Positions 47,600 to 58,991 of a DNA stretch of 64,000 nt are shown here, one piece after another. A program made the translations under genes and the position numbers. A model generated the notes under the pieces. It did no database searches and had not been told where the DNA came from. It saw only the letters and a list, made by a program, of their open reading frames with translations. Origin of the DNA: Dendrobium chrysotoxum (taxonomy: Eukaryota > Streptophyta > Magnoliopsida > Asparagales > Orchidaceae); contig CM034315.1 in assembly GCA_019925795.1 (NCBI GenBank), positions 23,231,867 to 23,295,866 of the forward strand, given 5' to 3'. The stretch's first letter is position 1; each line of letters opens with the position of its first letter.

Positions 47600-48048
47600 T
47601 GCATATTTTATATATAATTATAATTAAATATAATTTTTTTTATAATTAGTTAATATTAATTATAATTAATAGTCATTAATTAATATAGGTATTAATTAAT
47701 TATCATTAATTATCATTAATCATAATTAATTATTTTTAATTATAATTAAATTTTTTTTATTATAAGATAATTATAAATTAATTATAATTTTAATAATTAG
47801 ATAATATTAATTATAATTAATCCTAATTAATTAATAATAATAATAATTAATTATGGTTAATTATCATTAGTCATAATTAATTAATTATAATTAATTATAA
47901 ATTAATTATAATTTTATAATTAGTTGATATTAGTTATAATAAATTATTAATAATGATAATTAATTATCATTAATCATAATTAAGTATTTTTAATTATAAT
48001 TAATTATTTTTAATTTATAATTAATTTCTATTAATTATGATTAATTAT
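47600..48048. repeat. AT-only low-complexity tract of TAATTA words
   Basis: About 450 bp made of taattataattaat, attaattatcattaat and close variants, almost free of G and C. The words are self-complementary, so the tract can fold back on itself at many places. Confidence 0.85.
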
Positions 48049-48179
48049 TCTTTAAAGAAAAAAAGAAAAGAAAAGATACTTATCTTGCTCCGATCCACGA
48101 GCCGACACAGTCGCCGATGACTCCTGCACAGGTATAATGTTACAAATCCCATCCTCGACCCGTGTGACGCGTTGGTGAA

Positions 48180-48880
48180 CCTCATATATGCGCTCTTGTA
48201 GCACGGTAGGGGGGAATCCGATGCGACACATGCGACGAGGCGGGTAGGCCCCATACACGCTCTTGTAGCGGGGTGGGGGCAACCTTAAGTACCCGTACTC
48301 GCCTCAGTTCCTACGGGGAAAGAAAACTGTGCATTTTAACAGGTGGTACTAGAAGACCCCATACACGATCTTGTAGTGTGGTGGGATTGAAGACTACGGT
48401 CATGGTGTCTTAGGACACCTACCATACATGCTCTTGTAACATGGTGGGAAGGCCCAGTTCCCCGCATTTCTCCCAAATGGGGGATATGCCATGATGCTGC
48501 CGAAATTTATAGCAAATAGAGGGTCTGTACTTAAGCACAAATGTAGAATCTGAATAAATGCATAGGGAACTTGAATGAAACGTAAGAAACCAAACTCAAA
48601 CTGAACAGACAGGTGGTACCTCAAAGACCCCATACACGCTCTTGTAGCATGATGGGATTGAAGACTACGGTCGTGGTGTCTAAGAACACCTACCATACAC
48701 GCTCTTGTAGCGTGGTGGGACAGGCCCAACTCCCCACATTTTCCCCAAACGAGGGATATGCCGGGATGCTGTCAAAATTCAGACTGAAGTGCATAAGACC
48801 TGAATAATAAGATCTAACTTGCGCAGCAATACAGAGGACCTATACTTGAACATGAATGCATAGAATCTGAACAGATGCAC
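48180..48880. repeat. 270-bp tandem duplication with recurring small hairpins
   Basis: A unit starting aggtggtac at 48341 is repeated at 48611 (period 270), with the same order: gacccca(t)acacg..cttgtag, gggattgaagactacggtc, ggtgtct, acacctaccatac, ctcttgta, ggtgggaaggccca, ggatatgcc. A partial unit precedes it at 48180-48275. The core cacgctcttgtagcgtg forms a 6-bp stem with a 5-base loop (perfect at about 48699-48715), and six related copies occur. No protein is implied. A diverged relative lies at 62690-63070. Confidence 0.75.
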
Positions 48881-51200
48881 AGGAGACTTGTATAACAGGG
48901 GACTTGAATAGAACAGTAGGGAACATAACCCTAAATCTTAAAATGCATAATTAAGATCAAAATGCGAATAATAAATGCATTCAAATAAATATAAACAAAC
49001 AAACAGGGGACTCGTGGAGGAGAACTTTTAGATGTGATTGACTTGCAAGCGACATCAGTCAATTACAAAATGTATAAGTACCACCCATATGCAACAGTCA
49101 AAGGCTTGTCATGCAAATAATAATTAGCCTGTAGATTGAAAAGGCAACACTGATGATTGATGAAAGACAACCTATCATGCATACAACAAATCACATCAAG
49201 ACAACAAGCACTGAATACATCAATACCATGCATATGACATCAACAGCATGTGTACAACTCGTCATTACAAACAAGTACCCCAAACCACCTATGAATGGTG
49301 AAGGTGGACATGATGCAAAATGCAATAGACTCCTACAACGATCCCCACACAATTAAGTACACTAATTTGAATGCAAACAAAGACGATTGATACGACCTAC
49401 TTGTGGATAACAACAATAGACACATCACAAGCATAGTGAATCCCTTGTGGACACAAGTATGTATAATACTTATAGCAGCAATGATTAAGATGCTGCAAGT
49501 ATGGAAAATTCCTTGTGAACACGAATACATACAACACCTACAAGCAACTGTAGGATGTATGTTGTGCGCAATAACCCACCCACGGGTGACGAAGGATGAT
49601 GATGTGATCAACTGATGGCAAATGCAAATACCCATAAGAAAAAGCTAAAAGTATAAGTATCTATAAGCAATAATAGGGGATTTGTTCTGTATAATAATCC
49701 ACCTACAGACAGCGATGAACAACATGCAGTATATGTTAGATCATCCCTGCAATCAACAATCACTTAATCGCATGCGAATATATTGACTCTTCATGAGCAA
49801 ACGGAAAAATGATCAATGTATGAGGCAACACAACAAGTGCTATAGTGCCCTCCGGATCAATACCACATAGTATCAACTGGCTTGCAGTCAACAGCAGTTA
49901 GTTGAAGAATAAGTGCATCGACCAGTTTATGAGCAATGACTTTGCTAGCTAACGTGCATGAGAAAGTTGGCGATATATGTAATTCAGCCAGTGTTTAATA
50001 TAAAATCAGATGAATACAAGCAAAGAAAGCTGACATAACTCACTTGTGGATAACAACAGTGGATATTCTGTAAGTACAGTGAATCCCCTATGGACACAAT
50101 GCCTTCCCCTACGGACACTTACGAGCAGCGGTGATTGAGAAGCTACAAGCATGATAGGCTCCGCACAAGCGTAGAAGTACATTTACCTCGTCTAGGCCAA
50201 GAGCTTTGTTCACCGAGCATAATTAAAAGTCCTATATTTAATGACTTCAAAAAGTCTAATAGTCAGATATAAAGATGACCCAATGTACGGAGAAAACTAA
50301 TCGATACGTCATCAAAGAAAGACTCCGACGGTTACAGGAAGTATGAATAATTGAATGATTCTGTAGAGTCAAAGAATGATTAGTTGAAGAGATGTTTCAT
50401 TTTATCACATTTATAGAGGCACCGAAGACTTTTGACAACTGCAGATATCAATAAAGAGCTATAAGAAACCCATCGACCTGATGCCGGCAGAAGGCCTCAA
50501 TTACGACGTTAATAGCACGAAGTTAAATGGTTTTATAAATAATTCTGTAGGCCAAAGAATGAGAACTTGAAGAAAAAAAATGAAATGATGAATGATGTCT
50601 TATTCTATCATCTCTCCAAAAAATACTAGGGCTTCCGAAAATTATGTCGTGCCATTTAAGTGAAGAATTGGAGATCAAGCCCCCCTACTCAATGTCTCAC
50701 CTTCATGACGGGTCGGTAAGAAAGCAATATAACGATGTACTAACTGAGTCGTTGGTCCCATCAACTTGTGATACATCATCTATCACAAAACGACCTTATG
50801 TCGTTTAGATGTGTTTGCCCAATTTGAACAAGGGCTAGCAGATTCATAGATCCGATCTCCCGATGAGTGAGAAAAGGATATCTACATCAGAATAATGAGG
50901 TGTCTAACAACAGTCGGATAACGCTATGATTCACCTGTAAGCAAAAGCAGGAAATCGGTAGTAAGAACCGCACGCTGATGAAGTACGATACCACGCCACC
51001 GGATCTGCAATATTTGTGCATATGCAGACAAAAGGTGTCAACAAAGCCCGAAATAAAACTCCGTGCATTTGACAGCGATAGTCACCAATGCAGCCGGACA
51101 CCCTTTTGCACTGCATGCAAACATTCTAAAATGTCCCTCATACACGCATTGCACTTGCATGATGATATGTTGCATATGCATGTGTCATAATTTGCATAAT
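48881..51200. other. Non-coding interior of the same repeat family
   Basis: No recognisable protein. Phrases recur at distance: cttgtggataacaaca at about 49399 and 50043, cagtgaatcccctatggaca at 50079 against tagtgaatcccttgtggaca at 49434. It resembles the non-coding interior of a long LTR element, but LTR ends were not found. Confidence 0.5.
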
Positions 51201-51201
51201 G

Positions 51202-51555
51202 CATTATACGGGCATGTCACTTGACATTATTACTGCGTCCCAAAATAACCCCTCCACATGCATCTATAAGATGCTGAGGATTTCATTCTAGCATGTCGCC
51301 TCGACATTGCTATTGCATCTCAAGATAACCTCTCCACATGCATCTGTACGATGCTGAGGATTTTATTCTAGCATGTCGCCTCGACATTGCTATTGCATCT
51401 CAAAATGACCTCTTTAATGCATTGACAGGATGTAGAGGGTTTCATTCCAGTGTGTCATTTGACACTATAAATGCACTTCAAAAATTATCCTCCTGCATAA
51501 GCAGAGGATTTCACTCTAGTGTCATTTGACACTACAATTATATTTCAAAAATCAT
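51202..51555. repeat. Tandem array of about 78-bp units
   Basis: Four to five units contain ctccacatgcatct, gatgctgaggatttcattct, agcatgtcgcctcgacattg and ctattgcatctcaa. Starts fall near 51251, 51329, 51409 and 51488. The first two full units are nearly identical; later ones change to gtgtcatttgacact, a short palindrome. Confidence 0.8.
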
Positions 51556-51797
51556 ACCATTCATACATGCGAATGCATGGCATGAAATGCATCCAATGAC
51601 ATATACCTACGTAGGTGCTAGTGAGCGTGTTGTAGGTACACACGTGATGCCAGAGAATGCCGCGTAGATTAAGAAATAAATTTGGATTCGAGCCCGATCA
51701 TCTGTCAGCGAGTAGACAGAGTCGATAAGGTTCAATCAATAAAATAAAATATTTATAAATGCTCCGATAATGGCCGTGTTGAATGTGAATATCAATC

Positions 51798-51811
51798 GGG
51801 GGGGGGGGGGG
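51798..51811. repeat. G14 homopolymer
   Basis: Fourteen consecutive G residues after atcaatc. The length may be uncertain because such runs are error-prone in sequencing. Confidence 0.85.
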
Positions 51812-53190
51812 ATTATATAATTATAAACACCCTCAAATGCCCATAAAATCTAAAACTTCAAAAATCCCAAAATCTAAGATATTTAAAATTGAAACTAGCC
51901 ATCAACCACTTAAAGCTTAAATACCCATTCACCCTCCGCAAAGGTTTGTCGAGGTGGACAAATCTGAAAATTACTCTCGCTCACAAAGAGCTAATATCTA
52001 GTCGTGAATATCACTAGGATCTATTATCAATGTCTCTTGCTAGCAAGGACGTGGCACGTGTCCTCTAACGGGTGATTTTGTCGTTAAATGGTACAACACC
52101 TATGATTTTGCTGCTAAATGGCACCGCAGGTAAACAATTATGATCGGGACCCTCTGAACCAGGTGGTTCGCCGCCAAATGGCACCATTATATTACGATCA
52201 TGGTCATCGCCCGTATGCTCCCCAATGACGTCAAATCATTGAGCAATGAATTAATAGGATATAATCAATAGGGCACAAAGCCCTCTGTCAGCTAAGGTGG
52301 ATTCAAATTTGTCCATTTAGATAAACATCCATCCCAGGTCTACAAGGCACCCTTAGACGATGCAACCCATGCCTGTTGACAAGGATCCATCTATCAGGTT
52401 CCTAACTAACTAGATCAGGGACCACGATGGCCCTGTACGACGGAACCATGGGATCTTGATCAGGCTCATCATCACTCCCCCCACCATCTGCCTTAAGTGC
52501 AAGATGGTGAAATTTCAAATTTTAAATATCAAACTTCTCAAATACCAAACTTCGTGTTGCTACTATATGCCGGATATCATGTATCTACGGATACGATGTA
52601 TTCGCTAATGACTAGCCTTAATCGAAAGTTCTCTCTCGTGAACGGGAAAGGTAATTAACAATAGGGGCTTGTGCCTATAAAAAACCAGAACTCAGATCAT
52701 AAAGTCCTCACAAAATGAGGGCAAAATTTCTGGGTAGTGTCTTATCTACAATCTCAATCCGCCTTCCTAAAATTTCCCCATGAACTTAATCTATTAAAAC
52801 TCCCCCCCCCTAAAAGCACAAAGCAGAAAGCACAAAAGCAATGGGGAGGTCGGGGCCAAATTTTTGAAGCCCACAGATTTCTGGCAACTATGCTGGGGAC
52901 TGGTTTCTCTTTCCATCTTTGGCTAGTCATCTCAGCGTTATAGCTGTAGTTAAATCAACATGGGCTCCAAACTATGAATTTTCTTCAAACGATCATTTAG
53001 CGAATTTAAAAAAAATGATCACTCATCAAATTCAGAAAAATTTTGTTAAGCAAAGTTTCAAATCTTATTTTAATTACTTATGTTGACTTTTTGTTGTCTG
53101 TTTCTGTTATTTGGTTCTGTGCAAATCTCTGCATTTTGAAAGAGTGAGGTGATGTATCATATACTGATTACTAACCCTTGCTATTCATTT
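51812..53190. other. Non-coding, with dispersed short repeats
   Basis: The words gattttgtcgttaaatggta, gattttgctgctaaatggca and ggttcgccgccaaatggcac follow one another at 52073-52190, a short diverged tandem series. No coding region was recognised. A T-rich tract and a ctaac word at 53168 precede the possible acceptor at 53196. Confidence 0.45.
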
Positions 53191-53196
53191 ATGCAG

Positions 53197-53930
53197 ATGG
53201 ATCTACAGAACACCCCGATGATCATCCAATTAGGACAAAGAGCCAGGATCCAGCTAGCAAATGTTATCATTGACACTGAAAGTACTGGACCCACCATCCA
53301 GTTTTGGTGGACTCGAATTCTCAGCAGCTACTGCAAGGGCTGCAACCGTTCCTGTATACGGCGTAAACTCTGAAGAGCCTTCTGGAAGGTTTCATTCTGC
53401 AAGGACTATTGTACAACGTACGCAACTGCTAGCGTCGCGAGCTATTACCAGGGATGTTTCCCAAGGAAGAGTTTCTGTATTTGAAAGGTTATCTCAGCCT
53501 GAAACCCTGACTGCAAAAAGAGTTGTTGATGGAAGAAAAGTTTCAGTGGTGACTGCAAACACCACCGCTCTGCCCAGAGAGCTTATTACATCTGGGAGAT
53601 ATAATGCTGAAGCTGCCTCATCTAGAGGAAAGCTTAATATAACGCAGAAGAGGAAAAGAAATGCAGAGCTACGTGATCAACAGTTACCAGTACCAATCCA
53701 TCCTTCAAACCTACCGGCTCAAGAGCCAAAGACTGATATCCCTACTCAGAATAGGTTTGCTAACCTGAAGTGGGTAAAAAGAAACAGCTCCTCTGGTGAG
53801 CTCAAGCAATCATTCTGAGAGCATTGACCAGAAGCCCTGACCCCTAAGAAGATAAGAGAGCCTGAACGCCTATCCACCCGAGTGCATCGAGTTCTGAGGA
53901 CAGTAAAGGAAAAATAATATGCAGTCAGTC
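53197..53930 (+). pseudogene. Unidentified exon-like coding region, basic protein, frameshifted
   Basis: It starts after a good acceptor (tcatttatgcag at 53185-53196). The first bases give DGSTEHPDDHPIRTKSQDPA in one frame. After a shift near 53262 a second frame stays open for 185 codons to 53818, containing SSFGGLEFSAATARAATVPV, RVSVFERLSQPETLTAKRVV and NRFANLKWVKRNSSSGELKQ. A third piece (PKKIREPERLSTRV, HRVLRTVKEK) follows a further shift. The encoded protein would be Arg/Lys/Ser-rich and without membrane segments. The wording has a gag- or host-repeat flavour, but I cannot name the family. The frameshifts make it a broken copy. Confidence 0.45.
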
Positions 53931-54189
53931 ACAAAAAAAGGATGTATGGACCCATATGTGGAGGGGACTTAGTATTGTGAGCTAGAAAGGTTAATATCCC
54001 ATTGTAATCAACGATGTAGATGCAAGTCAAGAAAATGCTATGAGGGCAACATGAACTTTCCTTTTCTGTTGTATGTCTTTGCTACTTCTTCAAGTTGGAC
54101 AAGTTGCTTCTTGGCTTTAGGAACGAATACCAGTAGAGAATACAACAAAGCAAGGTTGACCCTGATTGAGAAAAATATATAAATAAGGG

Positions 54190-55150
54190 TTGATGAAATG
54201 AGAATGAAGCTCTCGGGATGATAAAGGATGGTAGCATTTGAGGTCATCCCATTCCACGTCCTTAAATTTCCTAACCTTTGTGAGCCTGGAGGTGATAAGC
54301 TCCAATTCTGACATGCTCTTTAATGATCAGAGGGGCATCTAACTAGGTAGCTTCTTGCCCTTATTCCTTTGCCATTAAACCTCTACCTTCCACTAGATCA
54401 ATTCTCCCTACGTAAATCTCTTATATCATATCTGAGCATCATCGTATCCATCCATAGTGTTTTAGCTCAACCAGCCACAAGCTTGTGATAATCTGGGAGG
54501 TTGCAAGTAGGTTCAAACATAACTATAGATATGTTTCTTTCTCTTTTAGCTACTCAAGTAGATAATACTACGAGTACTGTGAAGCCACCAATATCCGAGC
54601 AGAGTGGTGGTTATACTCGGAAGAAGTACTTCTACATCATGATGGAGTAAATACAGAGAGCATGATCACTATAGTAGAACACAATGCCTAATTGACGATT
54701 GAAATTTCATATGCCCGCCTGCCTATTAGATTATTGATCGTCTTCAATAGGTTCTGGATGAGCTTTTTGCCACCTCATCAGTTTTTGGTTTGGGAGAGGT
54801 GCATTAACGAATGCTTTAGCAGGATACCTTGTTTCTCCCAAAACTCTTTCAAGTCTTATTTGAGAATTCAAAGTCATTGCCAATAATGATAATGAGAAGA
54901 AGCCTAATTGTAATAATGATATAAGTCCACATGATATTTTAGATAATAAGGACAATTGTCTTTGCTAGGGCTTCAGCTTTAATCCACTTCTAAATGTAGC
55001 CAACCATAACAAGTGTGTATCTCATCTTTCTTGTGTCCAATGGGAATGGCCAAGGACGTCCACCCCCCAAACCATGGGCTGGAGCAAAACTAAATTTGTG
55101 AGAAGATGATTATTTCCTTGGAGATTACATATGGTAGGAGCACATGATTT
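54190..55150 (-). pseudogene. Tat-type gypsy integrase to pol end, decayed
   Basis: On the minus strand, 55080-54960 reads RPWPFPLDTRKMRYTLVMVG, then a stop, then KWIKAEALAKT, the start of the integrase core in Tat-branch gypsy elements (GPFP...KYLVVAVDYFTKWIEAEPLA). The C-terminal end is seen at 54330-54240: RIGAYHLQAHKG, then after a shift LRTWNGM, which is the GAY.L....G..L.RTWN..NLRRYY end of the same proteins. Between them only short matching words survive. The polypeptide would have inserted element DNA into the genome; it is thoroughly broken. It is a second gypsy lineage distinct from the Athila-like copies. Confidence 0.6.
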
Positions 55151-55487
55151 TTTAGAATGCTTCAACACACTTGTAGAGAGTAGGCTAAAAGATACCTTGT
55201 TGAATAATACATGGGAACCAAGGTTATTCCCTAAAAGTGATTGTTGAACTCACTAGACTAAACTTGCTCCAAATACTGAGAACTTAATCTTCTCATGCAC
55301 ACCTTATCAATTAGATAAGAGAAGGGCTTTTGGATACATTACCCAACTAATAACAGATCATTAAGAAACTATGAACTTCAAAACCAATATCTCAATTAGG
55401 TTGTTAGGCATGCTACGCCAGGAAGGTACTAAATAATGGAGCCCATCTAGCTTAAGGACATGTCCACCATAAACATATTTGTCAATG
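55151..55487. other. Probable continuation of the Tat-type gypsy remnant
   Basis: It lies upstream of the integrase core in its orientation, where the zinc-binding part would be. Only weak similarity is visible and no clear motif. Confidence 0.3.
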
Positions 55488-55618
55488 GCGCAAAATAGCG
55501 CACGCCTTGGTGCACGGTGTGGCGCGGCGCACCTACGGCGACAGCTCCATGGCACGGCGCACATGTTCAAGTTGGCGCGCGCCATTTGCGCTGTGTACAC
55601 AATGGCTCACGGCGCATG
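55488..55618. repeat. GC-rich cluster of GGCGC words
   Basis: Within 130 bp the words ggcgca, gcgcacgcc, ggcgcggcgcac, cggcgcac, ggcgcgcgcc and cggcgca recur, several of them palindromic. Dense short repeats of this kind often lie just inside the ends of hAT transposons, but no terminal repeat or partner was found. Confidence 0.5.
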
Positions 55619-56735
55619 CAATTTGAATTTTAGGGATTTTATAATATAATTATAAATATTTTTTAATATTTATATATTTTAATTTATAAAATAATGTAAT
55701 AATTAATTTTAAAATTATTTGAATGATTAAAATAGTTTATTTAGGTTTTATTAGACTTTATTTAGATTTTGCTACCTAACCCTCACGTACGAAAGCTGTT
55801 GTATCCCGAACACTATGACGCTCGCGAAGGAAGCATGCTTGTTTGATTCCTCCGCCCTCACCTTCGTCTAATTCCTCCTTCGTCCATCTAATTGTTCCTT
55901 CACGTGATTCCGTAGCTGTTGGATCCTTCGTCTGTTTGATTCAGCCGTAGTTTAGGGTTCGTCCGTTTGATTCCGCCGCTCCCTTTTGTTCGTCAGCTTT
56001 CGCCGCCGTCTCCTTGGTTTCTAGTCATGACTCACAACACCTCTTTGTCATCTCCTTCGATGAAGGCTTCAGATTGGAAGTCACGAAGGAGGTTTGCTGT
56101 AAGATAATGATCTCCAATATGCTTCTTATTCCTTCCGTCGTATCTTCTAACCCATCATTGCTAATCAACAATATTTTTTCTTGCCAAATGTCAATAGTAA
56201 TTCATAGGTATATGAAGTGTAAATGCCATCCTGAATTTGGCATAATGTGCCATTTCAAGCATGCATCTTCCCCAAGGAATCTCTTAGAACTTTTATCTGT
56301 CGTTGTCTCTTCCTATAAAGTTAACTTAGTTTTTTTCCATTAAATTTCAATCCAAGCAGGCTTTTGGGAAGTACTAGTCATGAGACTGTCGGCAAGCAAG
56401 ATAGATTTGAATGGTGCTCTCTATTTTTCCTGTTTGGGGAATAGTATTGCAATTATTTTAGTAATAATTTTGGACGAACTTGAAGCTCACTTCAATGGTA
56501 TAGACTTTGGCCCGTAACTTCAGCTTCATCAATACCAAGAATGGTAAGCTCCACAATTACGGTGATGCTTGTATTATCATACTTGGTTAATATATGGGTT
56601 GTTTGATTATCCCTTTAAAGGACATGTTAGATCATAAAGTACTCAAAGTAGCTAATATGCTATAACTTTCAATCAACACTTCTACTAAAGGATGAGGCCC
56701 TATGCTTCATACATAGCTTTGATTTAGTTTACTAA
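55619..56735. other. Mixed sequence with a possible short first exon
   Basis: AT-rich to 55760, then C/T-rich with repeated ccttcgtc and tttgattc words (55790-56010), which looks like a 5' untranslated region. ATG at 56027 opens MTHNTSLSSPSMKASDWKSR and reaches a gtaagat donor-like word at 56099. The small Ser-rich start is reminiscent of BED-finger hAT transposases, but nothing downstream supports it. Confidence 0.25.
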
Positions 56736-56967
56736 GGCCTAGTTTGATTGGGCGTTTTTGGTGCTTATTCCTTTTTAAAGCAGTAAAATTTATTTTTCTT
56801 TACTGTTTGGTTTGTCAAACCTCGTTCCCAATAACTCCATTTTTTTCATTTTTCTACTGTTTTGAAAAAGCTTTTTATATATGCTTCTCCGTTAGAAAAC
56901 TCCTTTTTCTGAACCGTTATTTCTTAAAACTACCTTTTACAACAGCACCAAATAACCAAACGAAGCC
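56736..56967. mobile_element. Tourist-like MITE (PIF/Harbinger type)
   Basis: A 232-bp element with terminal inverted repeats: ggcctagtttg at the left and caaacgaagcc at the right, with one internal match region (ttggtgct against agcaccaa) nearby. It is flanked by TAA on both sides (56733-56735 and 56968-56970), the 3-bp target used by PIF/Harbinger elements. The interior is T-rich at the left and has no coding capacity. Confidence 0.8.
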
Positions 56968-56970
56968 TAA

Positions 56971-58020
56971 GAATTAGAAGTCATAGAGGACAAAGAGAAG
57001 CCATACTCTATGCCACATTAATCTACGGTCAACTAAGAAGTCTCCATACTTGGCTTGGCTATTTGTAGACAAGAAGGGCAACATAAGAGATTAGATGAGA
57101 CCACCATCCCAATAGGGCTTCAAACAACGACCCAACCCCCTTTGCTTAGACCTCCATAGGCATTTTCCTCAGGCATCAGCTCAACTTGGCCAAGGGGTCA
57201 AGTGTCCTCCGAACATCTAAAGCTACAAATAGGAGATCAAATCATCCATTGTCTCGACCTTAATAGTTGCTAAAGGAAGGTAGCCAATGTTAAACTTGTT
57301 TCTTAAGAAGTCATCCCAAGGTGTTACTTCCTAATTAACACTTATTTTGAGAATAATTAGTGGTGACATGAATTAAATATATAAAAGGTTCAATCAAAGT
57401 AATCAAAAAGTGTAGACAATACCACCGCCATTTTCTCCATGACAAAGTGCCACTACTCATCTCCCTTTAGAACCTTGCTAATGTGCAAGACTAGTAGCAG
57501 TTTTAATCCTAGCATTCAACATCAATACAAATCGGAGATGCATGAAATAATCGTTGTGTTGTGTTCCCATGATTAATCGAAGAGGATCATTAAGTAATCG
57601 ACACCACCAACCTATTGGCCTGCCACAATGAAGTCCCTCCACCCAGGAAGATATAAGAATGCACATAAGGCATACTAATTTTACTAAAGTTCAAATTATT
57701 GGAAAATATGTGTAAATATAGCTTTACGATATTTCCGCATCATGTTTCAAATGATGGTGCAAATTCCTGAAAAAAATAAATAAATAATAATGAATTGAGC
57801 ACAAAATGCCACACTAGCCGCACTCATATTCCCACTTAAAGAGAGTAGACACAAGGAATGGTGGGCACCATCCTTTCTCCCTCTCTTTCGCTCAAATTCA
57901 CCCTAACCCATTAAGTTGAGTTGGTGAAAGCAAATGAAATAGCTAACAAATGCATCGAGTAGGCCAAAGATCGCCATGAGCCACCCTTGTGATCTCTCTT
58001 ATATTATTTTCACCCTTTAT
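56971..58020. other. No recognised feature
   Basis: About 1 kb of flanking DNA between the MITE and the hAT element. Open frames are short and unrecognised. Confidence 0.4.
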
Positions 58021-58035
58021 CTATCATCTATGATG

Positions 58036-58185
58036 CACCGACACTCCATTTTAAGAGGGTATGCAATATCGGACACGTGTCGGACATGGACACGCATCCG
58101 ACACGGCGGCAACACGTGTCGGACACGCTATTAGTGTGTCCCATTTAAAATAAAAAAAATAAACCGGACACGCGTGTCCGACTAT
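58036..58185. repeat. hAT left subterminal repeats (CGGACAC words)
   Basis: cggacacgtgtcggacatgg, cacgcatccgacacgg, cacgtgtcggacacgc and cggacacgcgtgtccg fall within about 140 bp, in both orientations. In hAT elements such clustered words are transposase binding sites. Confidence 0.75.
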
Positions 58186-58530
58186 TTGATAATTAAATTG
58201 AAAAAAAAAAAGAAAAACTCTAATCCCACAATTTCATATTAGCCGATTCATGCCCGAGTCTTCATCTTCGCCCTAATCCCGTATTCCTATTCGTATTCGT
58301 GGTCTTCCCGAGCGATTGAGGGGAGCAGCAGTCAACTGGAGATCTTTCCCGCGAGCAGCGGTCCCCTGGAGATCGCACCCTTAGTCTTCCCTTCCGGCCG
58401 TAAGCAACAAGCCTTCCTCCTTAGTTTCTGTGTGCAGCCGAGGGAAGCCGACACCAAACTGCATAAAAATTTTCAAACCTGTAAGTTGATTTCACCATTT
58501 TTTCTCCATTCGTCATTTCTGTTCATTTAG

Positions 58531-58890
58531 CTGCCTTTTTTGCTACGCTTTAGCTGCCCTTTTGCAAAAGCGCAACGAAAGCGCAGCAAAAGGGCAACTA
58601 AAGCGCAAAAAAATGGTAAATGATCCATGCGCTTTTACAATTAAAAAAAACTTACAATAAAAATGTTTCCCTTCACTGCGCTTTTGCTACGCTTTAGTTG
58701 CGCTTTTGCTGCGCTTTGGTTGCACTTTAGCTGCGCTTTTGCTGTGCTTTAGTTGCGCTTTGCGGCGCTTTCACTGCGCTGCCCCCGGAAACCCCTGTAG
58801 GGGTGCTGCCCCTTAAACCCTACGACCTGACCGGGCAGGTCGAACCCCGTCAGGGGGCAGCGCCCCCTTGGACCCCCGGCTGCCCGGCAT
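58531..58890. repeat. GC-rich GCGCTTT repeats and G/C palindromes in the hAT 5' region
   Basis: 58540-58610 holds an inverted repeat: gctttagctgcccttttgc against gcaaaagggcaactaaagc, with a centre of gcgcaacgaaagcgca. 58675-58780 is a tandem series of gcgctttNgctgcgctttag-like units. 58780-58885 is very GC-rich with cgacctgaccgggcaggtcg and gggggcagcgccccct palindromes. It lies between the left end and the transposase start, probably in a 5' untranslated region or intron. Confidence 0.7.
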
Positions 58891-58991
58891 ATTGTTGTAT
58901 TCATTATCTTTAGAATAAGTGAAACATTATATTTAGGGGTTTGATATATTGCACTAATTTATTAAGCATTTATTTTTTCCATTTCACTAGT

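Noticed and set aside
48045..48729. Minus-strand open frames around the CTCTTGTAGC repeats
   Set aside because: They run through the hairpin repeats in several registers and have no known motif. The repeat structure explains them.
55361..55600. 79-codon minus-strand open frame, Cys/Arg/Ala-rich
   Set aside because: The first part is GC-rich repeat words and the rest is decayed gypsy flank. No family match or start context.
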